Origin: Saccharothrix obliqua
Lineage (GTDB): Bacteria > Actinomycetota > Actinomycetes > Mycobacteriales > Pseudonocardiaceae
Direction: 5' to 3'
Length of the DNA: 64,000 nucleotides
NCBI RefSeq assembly: GCF_019375475.1
Contig: NZ_JAHXGQ010000006.1
Coordinates: 186,001-250,000 of the forward strand
Shown in pieces: positions 37,948 through 45,469 of the stretch (its first letter is position 1; each line of letters starts with the position of its first letter). The position numbers were made by a program, and so were the translations under genes. The notes under the pieces are model-generated. The model did not search any database. It was not told the origin of the DNA and was given only the letters and a program-made list of their open reading frames with translations.

Positions 37948-39063
37948 GTGGACCCCGCCCTGGTGCTCGCCGCCTCGACCGAGATCACCGCCGCCGCCCT
38001 GGCTGGCGACGACCCGGACGCCGTGCTGCCGCTGGTGGTGCGGCGGGCCGTGGCGCTCGCCGAGGCCGACCTTGGCCTGGCCATGGTGACCGGTGACGAC
38101 GGCACGCTGACCGTGGAGGCGTCCTCCGGCGACGATGACCCGGTGGGGATCGTGTTGTCCAGCCGGTCCTCGGCGGCCCGTGCGGCGCGCACCGGCGTGC
38201 CCGTGGTGGCCGACGACGTCACGACCGACCCGCGCACCGCGCCGTTCGTGCCCAAGGCGTTGCGCGGGTACGGGCCGTTCGCCGTCGCGCCGTTCGGGAC
38301 CAAGGAGCGGCGGATCGGGGCGTTGGCCGTGTACCGGCGCAAGGGCGCGGTGCCGTTCGCCGGTGGGACCGTGGACGTGCTCGCGGCGTTCGCGGCGCAG
38401 GCCGGGTTGGCGGTGGTGCTCGCCGAGGGTTCGACGGCGCGGCAGCGGATCGCGGTTTACGAGGAGCGCGAGCGGATCGCCCGCGACCTGCACGACGTGA
38501 TCATCCAGCGGCTGTACGCGACGGGGGTGCAGTTGGAGCTGCTGAACCGGCGGCTGCGGTTGGAGGGTCGGGAGGCGGAGCGGCTCGCCGGTGTGGTGGA
38601 CCAGCTCGACCAGACGATGGCGGAGGTGCGGGCCACGGTGCGGGCGTTGCGCAGTGCCGATCCCGGTCGTCCCGGTGATGCCGACCTGCGTGGTTCGGTG
38701 GTGGCGGAGGCGCGTACGGCGGGGGAGCTGCTGGGGTTCGAGCCGGAGGTGCGGGTGGACGGCGACCTGGCCGACGTGCCGCCCGAGTTGGCCGATCACG
38801 CGCGGGCCGCGTTGCGGGAGGCGTTGTCGAACGTGGTCCGCCACTCCGGTGCGAGCCACGTCGAGATCGGGGTGGTGCGGGACGCGGGACGGCTGCTGCT
38901 GCGGGTCGCGGACGACGGGTGCGGCATCCCGCGTGGTGTGGCGCGGCGGGGGTTGCGGCACCTGGAGGAACGCGCGCTGGCCGCGGGTGGCGGGTGCGAG
39001 GTGTCGTCGTCGCCACGCACCGGGACCACGATCAGCTGGCACGTGCCGCTGCGTTCCGGCTGA
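37948..39063 (+). CDS. GAF-domain sensor histidine kinase, DevS-like
   Basis: A 371-residue cytosolic kinase: one GAF domain (about 20-160, with AAALAGDDPDAVLPLVVRRA and GVPVVADDVTTDPRTAPFVP), a HisKA_3 dimerisation region ERERIARDLHDVIIQRLYATG with the phospho-accepting His182, and a HATPase_c domain (ALREALSNVVRHSGASHVEI, DDGCGIP, GLRHLEERALAAGG). This plan and the HDVIIQRL motif are those of DevS/DosT, but mycobacterial DevS has two GAF domains and this one has a single GAF. GTG 37948 follows the cydDC stop by five bases; TTG 37939 (overlapping the stop) is an alternative. Operon linkage to cydDC suggests sensing of oxygen, NO or redox state. Confidence 0.9.
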   Translation: MDPALVLAASTEITAAALAGDDPDAVLPLVVRRAVALAEADLGLAMVTGDDGTLTVEASSGDDDPVGIVLSSRSSAARAARTGVPVVADDVTTDPRTAPFVPKALRGYGPFAVAPFGTKERRIGALAVYRRKGAVPFAGGTVDVLAAFAAQAGLAVVLAEGSTARQRIAVYEERERIARDLHDVIIQRLYATGVQLELLNRRLRLEGREAERLAGVVDQLDQTMAEVRATVRALRSADPGRPGDADLRGSVVAEARTAGELLGFEPEVRVDGDLADVPPELADHARAALREALSNVVRHSGASHVEIGVVRDAGRLLLRVADDGCGIPRGVARRGLRHLEERALAAGGGCEVSSSPRTGTTISWHVPLRSG

Positions 39064-39212
39064 GCGGCGCCCCGGCGGCTGCCGGTGGGGCGGCTGACTG
39101 CGGGCGGCGGACTACGAGCGGTGGGCCGCGGGCCGCAGGGCCGGGGCCGACCGGCCGTGGGTGCGGGCCACCGGGCGGGCGCGAGGCGGGCGCGGGGCCG
39201 GGGCGGGGAGCT

Positions 39213-39836
39213 TCAGCGTGAGCGGCGGGCTACCCAGGCTGCGGCTTGGGTGCGGCGTTCCATGCCCAGTTTCGCGAGGACCGAGGTCACGTAGTTCTTC
39301 ACCGTCTTCTCGGCCAGGAACAACCGCTCCGCGATCTGGCGGTTCGTCATGCCCTCGCCGATCAGGTCCAGCACGCGCCGCTCCTGGTCGGTCAACGCGT
39401 CCAGCACGTCCACCTCCGGCGGGCGGCGCATGCGGTCCAGCACCCGGGCCGTGGTCTGCGGGTCCAGCAACGACCGGCCGGCCGCGACCTCCCGCACCGC
39501 CACCACCAGGTCCTGCCCCCGCACCTGCTTGAGCAGGTACCCCGCCGCACCCGCGGCGATCGCGCCGACCAACGCCTCCTCGTCGTCGAAAGCGGTCAGC
39601 ACCAGGCAGCGCACACCCAAACCGCGGAGCCTGCCGCACAGCTCGACCCCGGTGCCGTCGGGCAGCCGGACGTCCACCACCGCCACGTCCGGCGACGTCG
39701 CGGTGGCGCGGACGAACGCCTCGTCCACCCCGCCCGCCTCGGCGACCACGGTGATGTCGTCCTCGTCGTCGAGCAGTTCCCGCAGACCCCTGCGGACCAC
39801 TTCGTGGTCGTCGACCAGCAACACGCGCACGGGCAC
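39213..39836 (-). CDS. NarL/LuxR-type response regulator, DevR-like
   Basis: A 207-residue response regulator. The receiver domain shows VLLVDDHEVVRRGLRELL, the phospho-acceptor Asp55 in DVAVVDVRLPDGTGVELC, and AAGYLLKQV (lysine). The output domain, LTDQERRVLDLIGEGMTNRQ, then AERLFLAEKTVKNYV and LAKLGMERRTQAA, is nearly the same as that of mycobacterial DevR (DosR). It is convergent to the DevS-like kinase rather than in one operon, separated by 149 bases of GC-rich sequence. It is the obvious candidate to bind the boxes before cydA and cydDC. GTG 39836 starts the protein. Confidence 0.92.
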   Translation of the reverse strand: MPVRVLLVDDHEVVRRGLRELLDDEDDITVVAEAGGVDEAFVRATATSPDVAVVDVRLPDGTGVELCGRLRGLGVRCLVLTAFDDEEALVGAIAAGAAGYLLKQVRGQDLVVAVREVAAGRSLLDPQTTARVLDRMRRPPEVDVLDALTDQERRVLDLIGEGMTNRQIAERLFLAEKTVKNYVTSVLAKLGMERRTQAAAWVARRSR

Positions 39837-39897
39837 GAACCAACCATAGGTCGAATGCCGGTACCGCGATCAAGCGGACGCCAAGACAGTGCAAGGC

Positions 39898-40380
39898 ATG
39901 CTCGTACGCGTGATCGAGGAAGCCGACCGGATCGTCGTCGGGCGACTGGTCCTCGAACTGTGGGGCGCGCACACCGCGGTCGCCCACGGACAGGTCTTCT
40001 TCCCGGCCAGCCTGCCGGGGTTCCTGGTGGAACACCAGGACCAGGTCGTCGGACTGCTCACCTACGCCACGTCCGAGGGCCTGATGGAGATCGTGACGAT
40101 CGACGCGCTCCGAAGAGGCCGGGGTGTGGGCAGCTCGCTGGTCGACGCGGCCGTGCAACGCGCACGGCAGCTCGGCTGCTCCCGCATCCGGCTCACCACG
40201 ACCAACGACAACCTCGACGCCCTGCGCTTCTACCAGCGGCGGGGGTTCCGGCTCACCGCGTTGCGCCCGGACGCGGTCCGCGAGTCCCGCCGGCTGAAAC
40301 CGGAGATCCCCTCGGTCGGCGAGTACGGCATACCCATCACCGACGAACTGGACCTCGAACGGTGGATCGCGCCGCGCTAG
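39898..40380 (+). CDS. GNAT-family N-acetyltransferase
   Basis: A 160-residue GNAT acetyltransferase. The acetyl-CoA binding loop is ALRRGRGVGSSLVDAAV, preceded by the strand LMEIVTIDA and followed by CSRIRLTTTNDNLDALRFYQRRGF, where the asparagine-aspartate and tyrosine positions are typical. Acceptor substrate unknown. ATG 39898 is chosen; GTG 39889 would add three residues. A cluster of DnaA boxes begins 15 bases after the stop. Confidence 0.9.
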   Translation: MLVRVIEEADRIVVGRLVLELWGAHTAVAHGQVFFPASLPGFLVEHQDQVVGLLTYATSEGLMEIVTIDALRRGRGVGSSLVDAAVQRARQLGCSRIRLTTTNDNLDALRFYQRRGFRLTALRPDAVRESRRLKPEIPSVGEYGIPITDELDLERWIAPR

Positions 40381-40394
40381 CCGCGCTCCCCAGG

Positions 40395-40438
40395 TTGTCC
40401 ACAGGCGTTGTGGTAGTTGTCCACAAGGCTGTGCACAA
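40395..40438. promoter_or_regulatory. Second cluster of DnaA boxes (three sites)
   Basis: TTGTCCACA at 40395-40403 and 40417-40425, and TGTGCACAA (reverse of TTGTGCACA, a common variant) at 40430-40438. It lies between convergent genes (acetyltransferase + and macro-domain protein -), so it is unlikely to be a promoter. Confidence 0.75.
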
Positions 40439-40453
40439 CCTGTGTGACGAGGC

Positions 40454-41065
40454 TCACTTGCGGGGCAGTGGGCTGAACACCTCGTCCCACGCGGCGGCCA
40501 CCTGGCGTGCGCACGTCTCCGGCGCGACCCCACCGACACCCGTGCCCAGGCCCGGCATCGCGATCGTGCGCACCACGTCCCGCACCCGCCTGCCGTCGTC
40601 CAGCCGGCCGTCCCGCCAGAGCCTCAGCACCGCCCGCGCCGCCAGGTACGGGTGCACGGTGTCGGCCGGCAGCAGCTCACCCGGCAGGCGCATGGTCGGC
40701 GCGCTGATCAACCACTCCGGCTCGACCTCGCCGGTCGGCACGACCAGCGCCTCGCCCACCGGCAGCTCACCGCCGTGCAGGGCCAGGATCGCGCTGCGCA
40801 CGTGTTCCTCGACCAACGGGAACGCACGGGCGTACACGGCGTCGATCCCGCCGCGCATCCAGCCCGAGGAGTTCGCGGGGCTCACCACGGCCTCGGCCAC
40901 GATGTCGAGCACCGAGCCCCGGTGCACCTCGACACCGGGCCGGCCACCGGCGACACCGGACCACGCCGTCGCGAGCGGCTCGTCGACGGCGCACAGCACC
41001 AGACGGGGAACAGCAGCCGGAGCGTTGATCTCACCCTCCGTATCGGCGGACACACCCGCAAGCAT
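40454..41065 (-). CDS. Macro-domain protein
   Basis: A protein of about 203 residues with a macro domain, an ADP-ribose-binding module. Family features are VEVHRGSVLDIVAEAVVSPANSSGWMRGGIDAVYARAF (the GSVLD strand, the SPANSSGWMRGGID loop, where the glycines contact ADP-ribose) and the later TIAMPGLGTGVGGV phosphate loop. It probably removes or reads ADP-ribose marks, or hydrolyses a related nucleotide ligand. The start is uncertain: ATG 41065 gives a 20-residue leader before PRLVLCAVDEP; shorter GTG starts are possible. Divergent from pheA. Confidence 0.85.
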   Translation of the reverse strand: MLAGVSADTEGEINAPAAVPRLVLCAVDEPLATAWSGVAGGRPGVEVHRGSVLDIVAEAVVSPANSSGWMRGGIDAVYARAFPLVEEHVRSAILALHGGELPVGEALVVPTGEVEPEWLISAPTMRLPGELLPADTVHPYLAARAVLRLWRDGRLDDGRRVRDVVRTIAMPGLGTGVGGVAPETCARQVAAAWDEVFSPLPRK

Positions 41066-41168
41066 TCCAGGACACCGGGGTCCGGTGGAACGGGGGCGGG
41101 CACCGTCCGGGCGGGTGATCCTCGCCTCAACGACGATCACCGGACGTGCTGCTCGTATCGTTGCGGCC

Positions 41169-42062
41169 GTGCTCGCCTACTTCGGACCGCAGGGAACCTT
41201 CACCGAGCAGGCCGCCCGCGCCTTCGCGGACGCGCGGGACCTCACGCCGTTCGACACCGTGCCCGCCGCCCTCGCCGCGACCAGGCGGGGCGAGGTGGAC
41301 GCGGCGTGCGTGCCGGTGGAGAACTCCGTCGAGGGCGCGGTGCCCGCGACCATGGACGCGCTGACCGAGGGCGAACCCCTCGTCGCCGTCGCGGAGACCG
41401 TGCTGGACATCAGGTTCAGCATCCTGGTCCGCCCCGGCGCGGCGGAGCCGAAGACCATCGCGAGCCACCCGCACGCCCTCGCCCAGGTGCGGCACTGGGT
41501 GGCGGAGCACCTGCCCTCGGTCGACGTCGTCGCCACCACCTCCACCGCCGCCGCCGCGCGGGCCGTCCTCGCGGGTGAGTACGACGCCGCGGTGAGCGCG
41601 CCGGTGGCCGTCCACCACTACCCGCTGGAGGTCCTGGCGACCGACGTCGCCGACGTGCGCGACGCCAAGACCCGCTTCCTGCTGCTGCGCAGGCCCGGTC
41701 CGCTGCCCGAGCCCACCGGCCACGACCGGACCTCCGTCGTGGTGACGGCGACCGACCGCGTGGGCGCGTTGTCGGAGCTGCTGGCGGAGCTGGCGCTGCG
41801 GCGGATCAACCTGACCCGGATCGAGAGCAGGCCCACGAAGGGCGCGCTCGGCGAGTACCGGTTCTACATCGACCTGGACGGCCACGTCGCGGAACCCCGC
41901 GTCGGCGACGCGCTGGCCGCCCTGCGGCGGCACTGCCCCGACACGCGCTTCCTGGGCTCGTACCCGAAGGCGTCCGGCGGCGGTGACCGGGCGCGGGTCG
42001 ACGACGATTTCGCGGCGGCGGCCGAGTGGCTGGCCGAGGTGCGGGGAGGGCGGCGCGCGTGA
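41169..42062 (+). CDS. pheA: Prephenate dehydratase
   Basis: A 297-residue monofunctional prephenate dehydratase: prephenate to phenylpyruvate in phenylalanine synthesis. The catalytic domain shows AYFGPQGTFTEQAARAF, ACVPVENSVEGAVPATMDAL and the TRFLLL segment (threonine required for catalysis). The C-terminal ACT domain, DRVGALSELLAELALRRIN and LTRIESRPTKGALGEYRFYID, contains the GALS and ESRP motifs that bind phenylalanine for feedback inhibition. A short tail follows. GTG 41169 begins the conserved sequence. The stop overlaps the next gene by four bases. Confidence 0.95.
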   Translation: MLAYFGPQGTFTEQAARAFADARDLTPFDTVPAALAATRRGEVDAACVPVENSVEGAVPATMDALTEGEPLVAVAETVLDIRFSILVRPGAAEPKTIASHPHALAQVRHWVAEHLPSVDVVATTSTAAAARAVLAGEYDAAVSAPVAVHHYPLEVLATDVADVRDAKTRFLLLRRPGPLPEPTGHDRTSVVVTATDRVGALSELLAELALRRINLTRIESRPTKGALGEYRFYIDLDGHVAEPRVGDALAALRRHCPDTRFLGSYPKASGGGDRARVDDDFAAAAEWLAEVRGGRRA

Positions 42063-42679
42063 AGCTGATCCTGGTGCGGCACGGGGAGACCGCGTCCAAC
42101 CTCAAGATGGCCCTGGACACGCGGCCACCGGGTCCGCCGCTGACGGAGGCGGGCGTGGCGCAGGCCGCGGCGCTGGCCGCCGACCTCGCGGCGACCGAGC
42201 GGGTGACCGCGGTGTACGCCAGCACGGCCGTGCGGGCACAGCAGACGGCCGCCCCCGTGGCCGCCGCGTTCGGCCTGGACGTCGAGGTGCTGGAGGGCGT
42301 GCACGAGATCTTCTGCGGCGACCTGGAGGGCCGGCACGACAAGGAGGCGTTCGAGCTGTTCCTCGTGGCCGTCCACGCGTGGACCGCGGGTGACCTGGAC
42401 GCGACCATCCCGGGTGGCGAGAGCGGTCGGCAGGTGATCGACCGGTTCGTCGCGGCGGTCGGGAAGCAGGCCGCGCGGCACCGGCCCGACGAGACGGTCG
42501 TGCTGGTCAGCCACGGCGGCGCGATCCGGATGGGCGCGCTGGGCCTCGCGACGAACGTGCGGCCGGTGCTCGCCGAGACCGGCCTGCTGCCGAACACGGG
42601 CCGGGTCGTGCTGGAGGACGGGGAGGACGGCTGGGTGTGCACCTCGTGGACCGGGGTGGACCCGCTGCCCGGCCGCTAG
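42059..42679 (+). CDS. Histidine phosphatase (phosphoglycerate mutase family)
   Basis: A 206-residue histidine phosphatase superfamily enzyme. The catalytic RHGE motif is LILVRHGETASNLKMALDT, the second histidine lies in VVLVSHGGAIRMGALG, and the arginine in YASTAVRAQQTAAPVA completes the pocket. It is probably a phosphatase of small phosphorylated metabolites rather than the glycolytic mutase, which has other flanking motifs. GTG 42059 overlaps the pheA stop (GTGA). The pheA-mutase order is conserved in actinobacteria. Confidence 0.92.
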   Translation: MKLILVRHGETASNLKMALDTRPPGPPLTEAGVAQAAALAADLAATERVTAVYASTAVRAQQTAAPVAAAFGLDVEVLEGVHEIFCGDLEGRHDKEAFELFLVAVHAWTAGDLDATIPGGESGRQVIDRFVAAVGKQAARHRPDETVVLVSHGGAIRMGALGLATNVRPVLAETGLLPNTGRVVLEDGEDGWVCTSWTGVDPLPGR

Positions 42680-42700
42680 GTCCTGATCCGCGGCCTCCCG

Positions 42701-42729
42701 AAACTTTCAGGGAGCCTGCCTGATAGATA
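42701..42729. repeat. Intergenic inverted repeat, copy 7 (hybrid arms)
   Basis: AACTTTCAGG, GAGCCTG, CCTGATAGATA, 22 bases after the histidine-phosphatase stop. Identical in the core to copies 2 and 3. Confidence 0.85.
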
Positions 42730-42740
42730 GCGCCCCGCGA

Positions 42741-42767
42741 AACTTTCAGGGAGCCTGCCTGAAAGTT
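42741..42767. repeat. Intergenic inverted repeat, copy 8 (CTTTCAGG arms)
   Basis: A perfect inverted repeat (AACTTTCAGG, GAGCCTG, CCTGAAAGTT). Together with its right flank it forms a tandem unit of 94 bases with copy 9 (42741 to 42835): both are followed by TAGGGCTCTGCCCG and GGCGTGT. Confidence 0.85.
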
Positions 42768-42834
42768 AGGGCTCTGCCCGGCCGGCGTGTGCGCTGTGGC
42801 GGCGGGGTGGTCCTGGAGGCTGCCGCCCCCGCGA

Positions 42835-42861
42835 AACTTTCAGGGAGCCTGCCTGATAATT
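42835..42861. repeat. Intergenic inverted repeat, copy 9 (hybrid arms)
   Basis: AACTTTCAGG, GAGCCTG, CCTGATAATT. Its left flank 42801-42833 (GGCGGGGTGGTCCTGGAGGC...) is shared with copy 1 at 7384-7416, which shows that a larger unit was duplicated across 35 kb. Confidence 0.85.
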
Positions 42862-42945
42862 AGGGCTCTGCCCGACCGGCGTGTCCGCTGTGCCGGCGGG
42901 GGCGGGCTGGGGCGCGCTTCGGCTTTGCGGACGGCTCCTCGCCGG

Positions 42946-43296
42946 TCAGCCCCAGCCCAGTTCGTGCAGCTTGGCGTCGTCGATGCCGAAGTGGTGGGCG
43001 ATCTCGTGGATCACGGTGATCGCCACCTCCTCGACCACGTCGTCCTCCGTGCGGCAGATGTCGAGGATCGCCTCGCGGTAGATGGTGACCCGGTCCGGCA
43101 GGACGCCGCCGTAGTCCGACGTCCGCCTGGTCAGCGCGATCCCGTGGTACAGGCCGAGCAACCCGGGGTCGTCCGGGTGGCGGTCCTCGACCAGCACCAC
43201 CACGTTGTTCATCGCCGCCGCGAACTCCGGCGGCACCAGGTCCAGGGCCTCGGACACCAGTTCCTCGAAGCGCTGTCTGGACATCTCCACCGGCAC
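42946..43296 (-). CDS. Small zincin metallopeptidase
   Basis: A 116-residue protein of the small zincin (metallopeptidase) family found next to the Septum_form gene in actinobacteria. The zinc site is VITVIHEIAHHFGID (HExxHxxG). Upstream SRQRFEELVSEALDLVPPEF and YHGIALTRRTSDYGGVLPDRVTIYREAI are the usual family blocks. GTG 43296 is chosen because GAGGTGAG lies upstream, although ATG 43284 is possible. It starts four bases after the upstream stop, so the two are coupled. Substrate unknown. Confidence 0.9.
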   Translation of the reverse strand: MPVEMSRQRFEELVSEALDLVPPEFAAAMNNVVVLVEDRHPDDPGLLGLYHGIALTRRTSDYGGVLPDRVTIYREAILDICRTEDDVVEEVAITVIHEIAHHFGIDDAKLHELGWG

Positions 43297-43300
43297 GGTC

Positions 43301-44371
43301 TCACCTCGGGGGCGACGGCTCGGTCGTCGTCGTGCCGGTGGGTTTCTCCGACGTCGACGTCGGCACCGAGCTGGTGTTCGACGGGGGGTTGGAGCTGGAC
43401 GAGTGCAACGGCGCGCCGGTGGCCTCGTCCTGCTGCACGGCGGTCGTCTGCGGCGGGTTCGAGGTGGCCAGGGGCGGCGCGTTGGGGTTGCGCACGCTGC
43501 CCTCCCAGGCGGCGAGCCCGGTGTTGCCCGGCGGCGGGTTCGCGCCGACCTTGCAGTTCGCCCGGTGCGAGCCGGCGGCCCAGCTCTCGGGCGTCCGGTT
43601 GTCCCAGGTGACGATGAGGCCCTTGGCCTTGAAGTCCGCGCCGCCGCTGTACTCGGCGGCGATCCGGGTGCACTCCGCGGACAGCGTGTCGTCCTGCCGC
43701 TCCACGGGCGGGAACTCGCCGGCGGGCAGGGTGACCACGCCGACGATCTCGAACGTGTGCGGTTTCGCGCAGTCGACCGGGTCGCCGACGCCGTTCGCGT
43801 CCGTGATGCCGAGGCACACGCCCGGGTCGTAGACGTCGGACTGGTCCTGCGTGCGGGCGCTGCCGTACGCGGGCAGCATCCCGCCGGCCGGGCCGGTGAC
43901 CTGGAGACCGCACCGGACCGTCCGCTCACCGGACGCCCACAGCCGCTCGCCGGGGTTCATCGGGCCCACGGTGTACTTGCCGGCGGGGTCGAGCCGACCG
44001 TTCAGGTAGTCCAGGGACGTCTTGGCGCAGTGCTCCTGGCTGATCTTCTGCCACTGCTCGTCGGTCGGGTACGGCGCCTGCGGCCCGAAGGCGGGCGCGA
44101 TGTCGGCCACGCCCGTGACCTCGAACATGTGCTGCGCCGCGCAGTCGACCTTGACCACGTCGGAGAGGTTCTTCTTGGTCCAGTTGAGGCAGTCACCCGC
44201 CTGCGTGGTGTAAACAGGGTTCACCGGCTCCGCCGTCGTCGAGGCGAGGCCGCCCGCGCCCACCGGCCAGGAGGTGAAGGCACTCAGGCCGAGCAGGGCG
44301 AACGCGCCGACGAACGCGCCGATCATGACCATGTGGTCACCTCGGCGAAACCAACGGGCCGTCGCGGACAT
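43301..44371 (-). CDS. Septum_form family membrane-anchored protein
   Basis: A 356-residue protein with a short cytosolic start, one N-terminal membrane segment (MVMIGAFVGAFALLGLSAF) and an extracytoplasmic part. Two repeats of the Septum_form domain are visible, each with paired cysteines and a histidine: GDCLNWTKKNLSDVVKVDCAA-QHMFEVTG and GVCLGITDANGVGDPVDCAKPHTFEIVG. The C-terminus is a Ser/Thr/Pro-rich low-complexity tail. The family name comes from proposed involvement in septation; experimental support for this protein is not known to me. It is in an operon with the zincin. Confidence 0.88.
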   Translation of the reverse strand: MSATARWFRRGDHMVMIGAFVGAFALLGLSAFTSWPVGAGGLASTTAEPVNPVYTTQAGDCLNWTKKNLSDVVKVDCAAQHMFEVTGVADIAPAFGPQAPYPTDEQWQKISQEHCAKTSLDYLNGRLDPAGKYTVGPMNPGERLWASGERTVRCGLQVTGPAGGMLPAYGSARTQDQSDVYDPGVCLGITDANGVGDPVDCAKPHTFEIVGVVTLPAGEFPPVERQDDTLSAECTRIAAEYSGGADFKAKGLIVTWDNRTPESWAAGSHRANCKVGANPPPGNTGLAAWEGSVRNPNAPPLATSNPPQTTAVQQDEATGAPLHSSSSNPPSNTSSVPTSTSEKPTGTTTTEPSPPR

Positions 44372-44491
44372 CTACACCATGATGCCTAAGCCGACGCCGG
44401 AACCAACCGGGCGGGTGGCGTGTGTTGCGTTTCGGGCACTCGTCACCCATTCGGCGGCCGATCTCTGTACCGTCCCCGCCGGGAGTGGCTG

Positions 44492-45469
44492 ATGACTGAG
44501 AACGAGCGCAACGACCGCAACGACCACGGCGAGGGCCGCGACGAACCGACCGCCCGCCCGGAACGGGCGGCGGGTGGCGCGACGCCCCGGGATGTCACGC
44601 CCGGTAGTGACGCTGTGCCCGATGGTAGCGCTGCCCGCCCGGTGGGCGGAAGCCCCGCCCAACCGGCGGGTGGTCCGGCCGTGCCACCCGGTGAGAACCC
44701 GGGCACGTCGGCGGGCGCCGGCCAGGACCCGGCCGCGTCGGGAGGGGCTGGCCGGTCCGCGCCGGGAGGGGCGGTGCCGGCCGCGCCGGGAGGGGCGGTG
44801 CCGGCCGCGCCGGGAGGGGCGGTGCCGGCCGCGTCAGAAGGGGCGGACCCGGCCACGTCGGGAGAGGTGGGCCGGTCCGCGCCGGGAGGTGCGAAGCCCG
44901 CCCCGGCGAAGGGCGCCGGACCCGCCGCGCCGCCGCCGTACGTGCCGCCCAAGCGCGGTGCCGTCCGCCGCCAGGAGGCGGGTGTCACGCAGCCCCGGCC
45001 GCCGACGTTGGCCGAGCAGCGCGCCCGCGCCGAGGCCATCCAGCGGCAGCGGGACGAGGAGTTGGCCCTGGAGCAGGAGGCCGCCCGCAAGAAGAAGCTG
45101 CGCAAGCGGCTGCTGATCGGGGGTGGGGCCGCGGTCGGCGTGGCCGGCCTGGTCGCCATCTGGTACGCCGCCTCCAGCCCCGACGAGGTCGAGGCGCAGT
45201 GCACGCAGGACGGCGTCGTCGTGGAGGACCAATACTGCGACGAGAACTACGCGCGCACCCACGGCGGCCACGTCAGCGGTGGGTTCATCTACATCGGCGG
45301 CTCGTCGTACCGCTACCACTACGGCGGGTCGAGCGTCCCCGTCGGCCAGAAGGTCAGCGGCGGCAGCTACACGATCCCCAAGGGCTCGAACGTGACCACC
45401 AAGTCCGGCACGACCATCCAGCGCGGTGGGTTCGGCGTCACCGGCGGCAGCAAGAGCGGGGGTAGCTGA
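44492..45469 (+). CDS. Low-complexity membrane protein upstream of GspS-like gene
   Basis: A 325-residue protein. The first 150 residues are low-complexity Gly/Ala/Pro, including three perfect 24-base repeats coding GGAVPAAP (44761-44832). Then a charged helix (LAEQRARAEAIQRQRDEELALEQEAARKKK), one transmembrane segment (LLIGGGAAVGVAGLVAIWYA) and an outer C-terminal domain rich in Gly/Ser/Tyr (HVSGGFIYIGGSSYRYHYGG) with a few cysteines (QCTQDGVVVEDQYCDENY). I do not recognise a named family beyond the actinobacterial proteins that precede glutathionylspermidine-synthase-like genes. It is adjacent to that gene with no gap. ATG 44492 is chosen as the first start inside coding-like sequence. Confidence 0.75.
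   Translation: MTENERNDRNDHGEGRDEPTARPERAAGGATPRDVTPGSDAVPDGSAARPVGGSPAQPAGGPAVPPGENPGTSAGAGQDPAASGGAGRSAPGGAVPAAPGGAVPAAPGGAVPAASEGADPATSGEVGRSAPGGAKPAPAKGAGPAAPPPYVPPKRGAVRRQEAGVTQPRPPTLAEQRARAEAIQRQRDEELALEQEAARKKKLRKRLLIGGGAAVGVAGLVAIWYAASSPDEVEAQCTQDGVVVEDQYCDENYARTHGGHVSGGFIYIGGSSYRYHYGGSSVPVGQKVSGGSYTIPKGSNVTTKSGTTIQRGGFGVTGGSKSGGS
44761..44832. repeat. 24-bp tandem repeat inside coding sequence, three copies
   Basis: Three identical in-frame units starting at 44761, 44785 and 44809 (GCCGGGAGGGGC then GGTGCCGGCCGC) encode GGAVPAAP. It is a potential site of length variation by slippage without frameshift. Confidence 0.9.

Noticed and set aside
39064..39212. Possible small gene between the kinase and response regulator
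   Set aside because: Only GC-rich low-complexity frames without ribosome site; treated as the convergent spacer.
40454..41140. Longer start for the macro-domain protein at 41140
   Set aside because: The added 25 residues have no similarity to the family and overlap the pheA promoter region; ATG 41065 is preferred.
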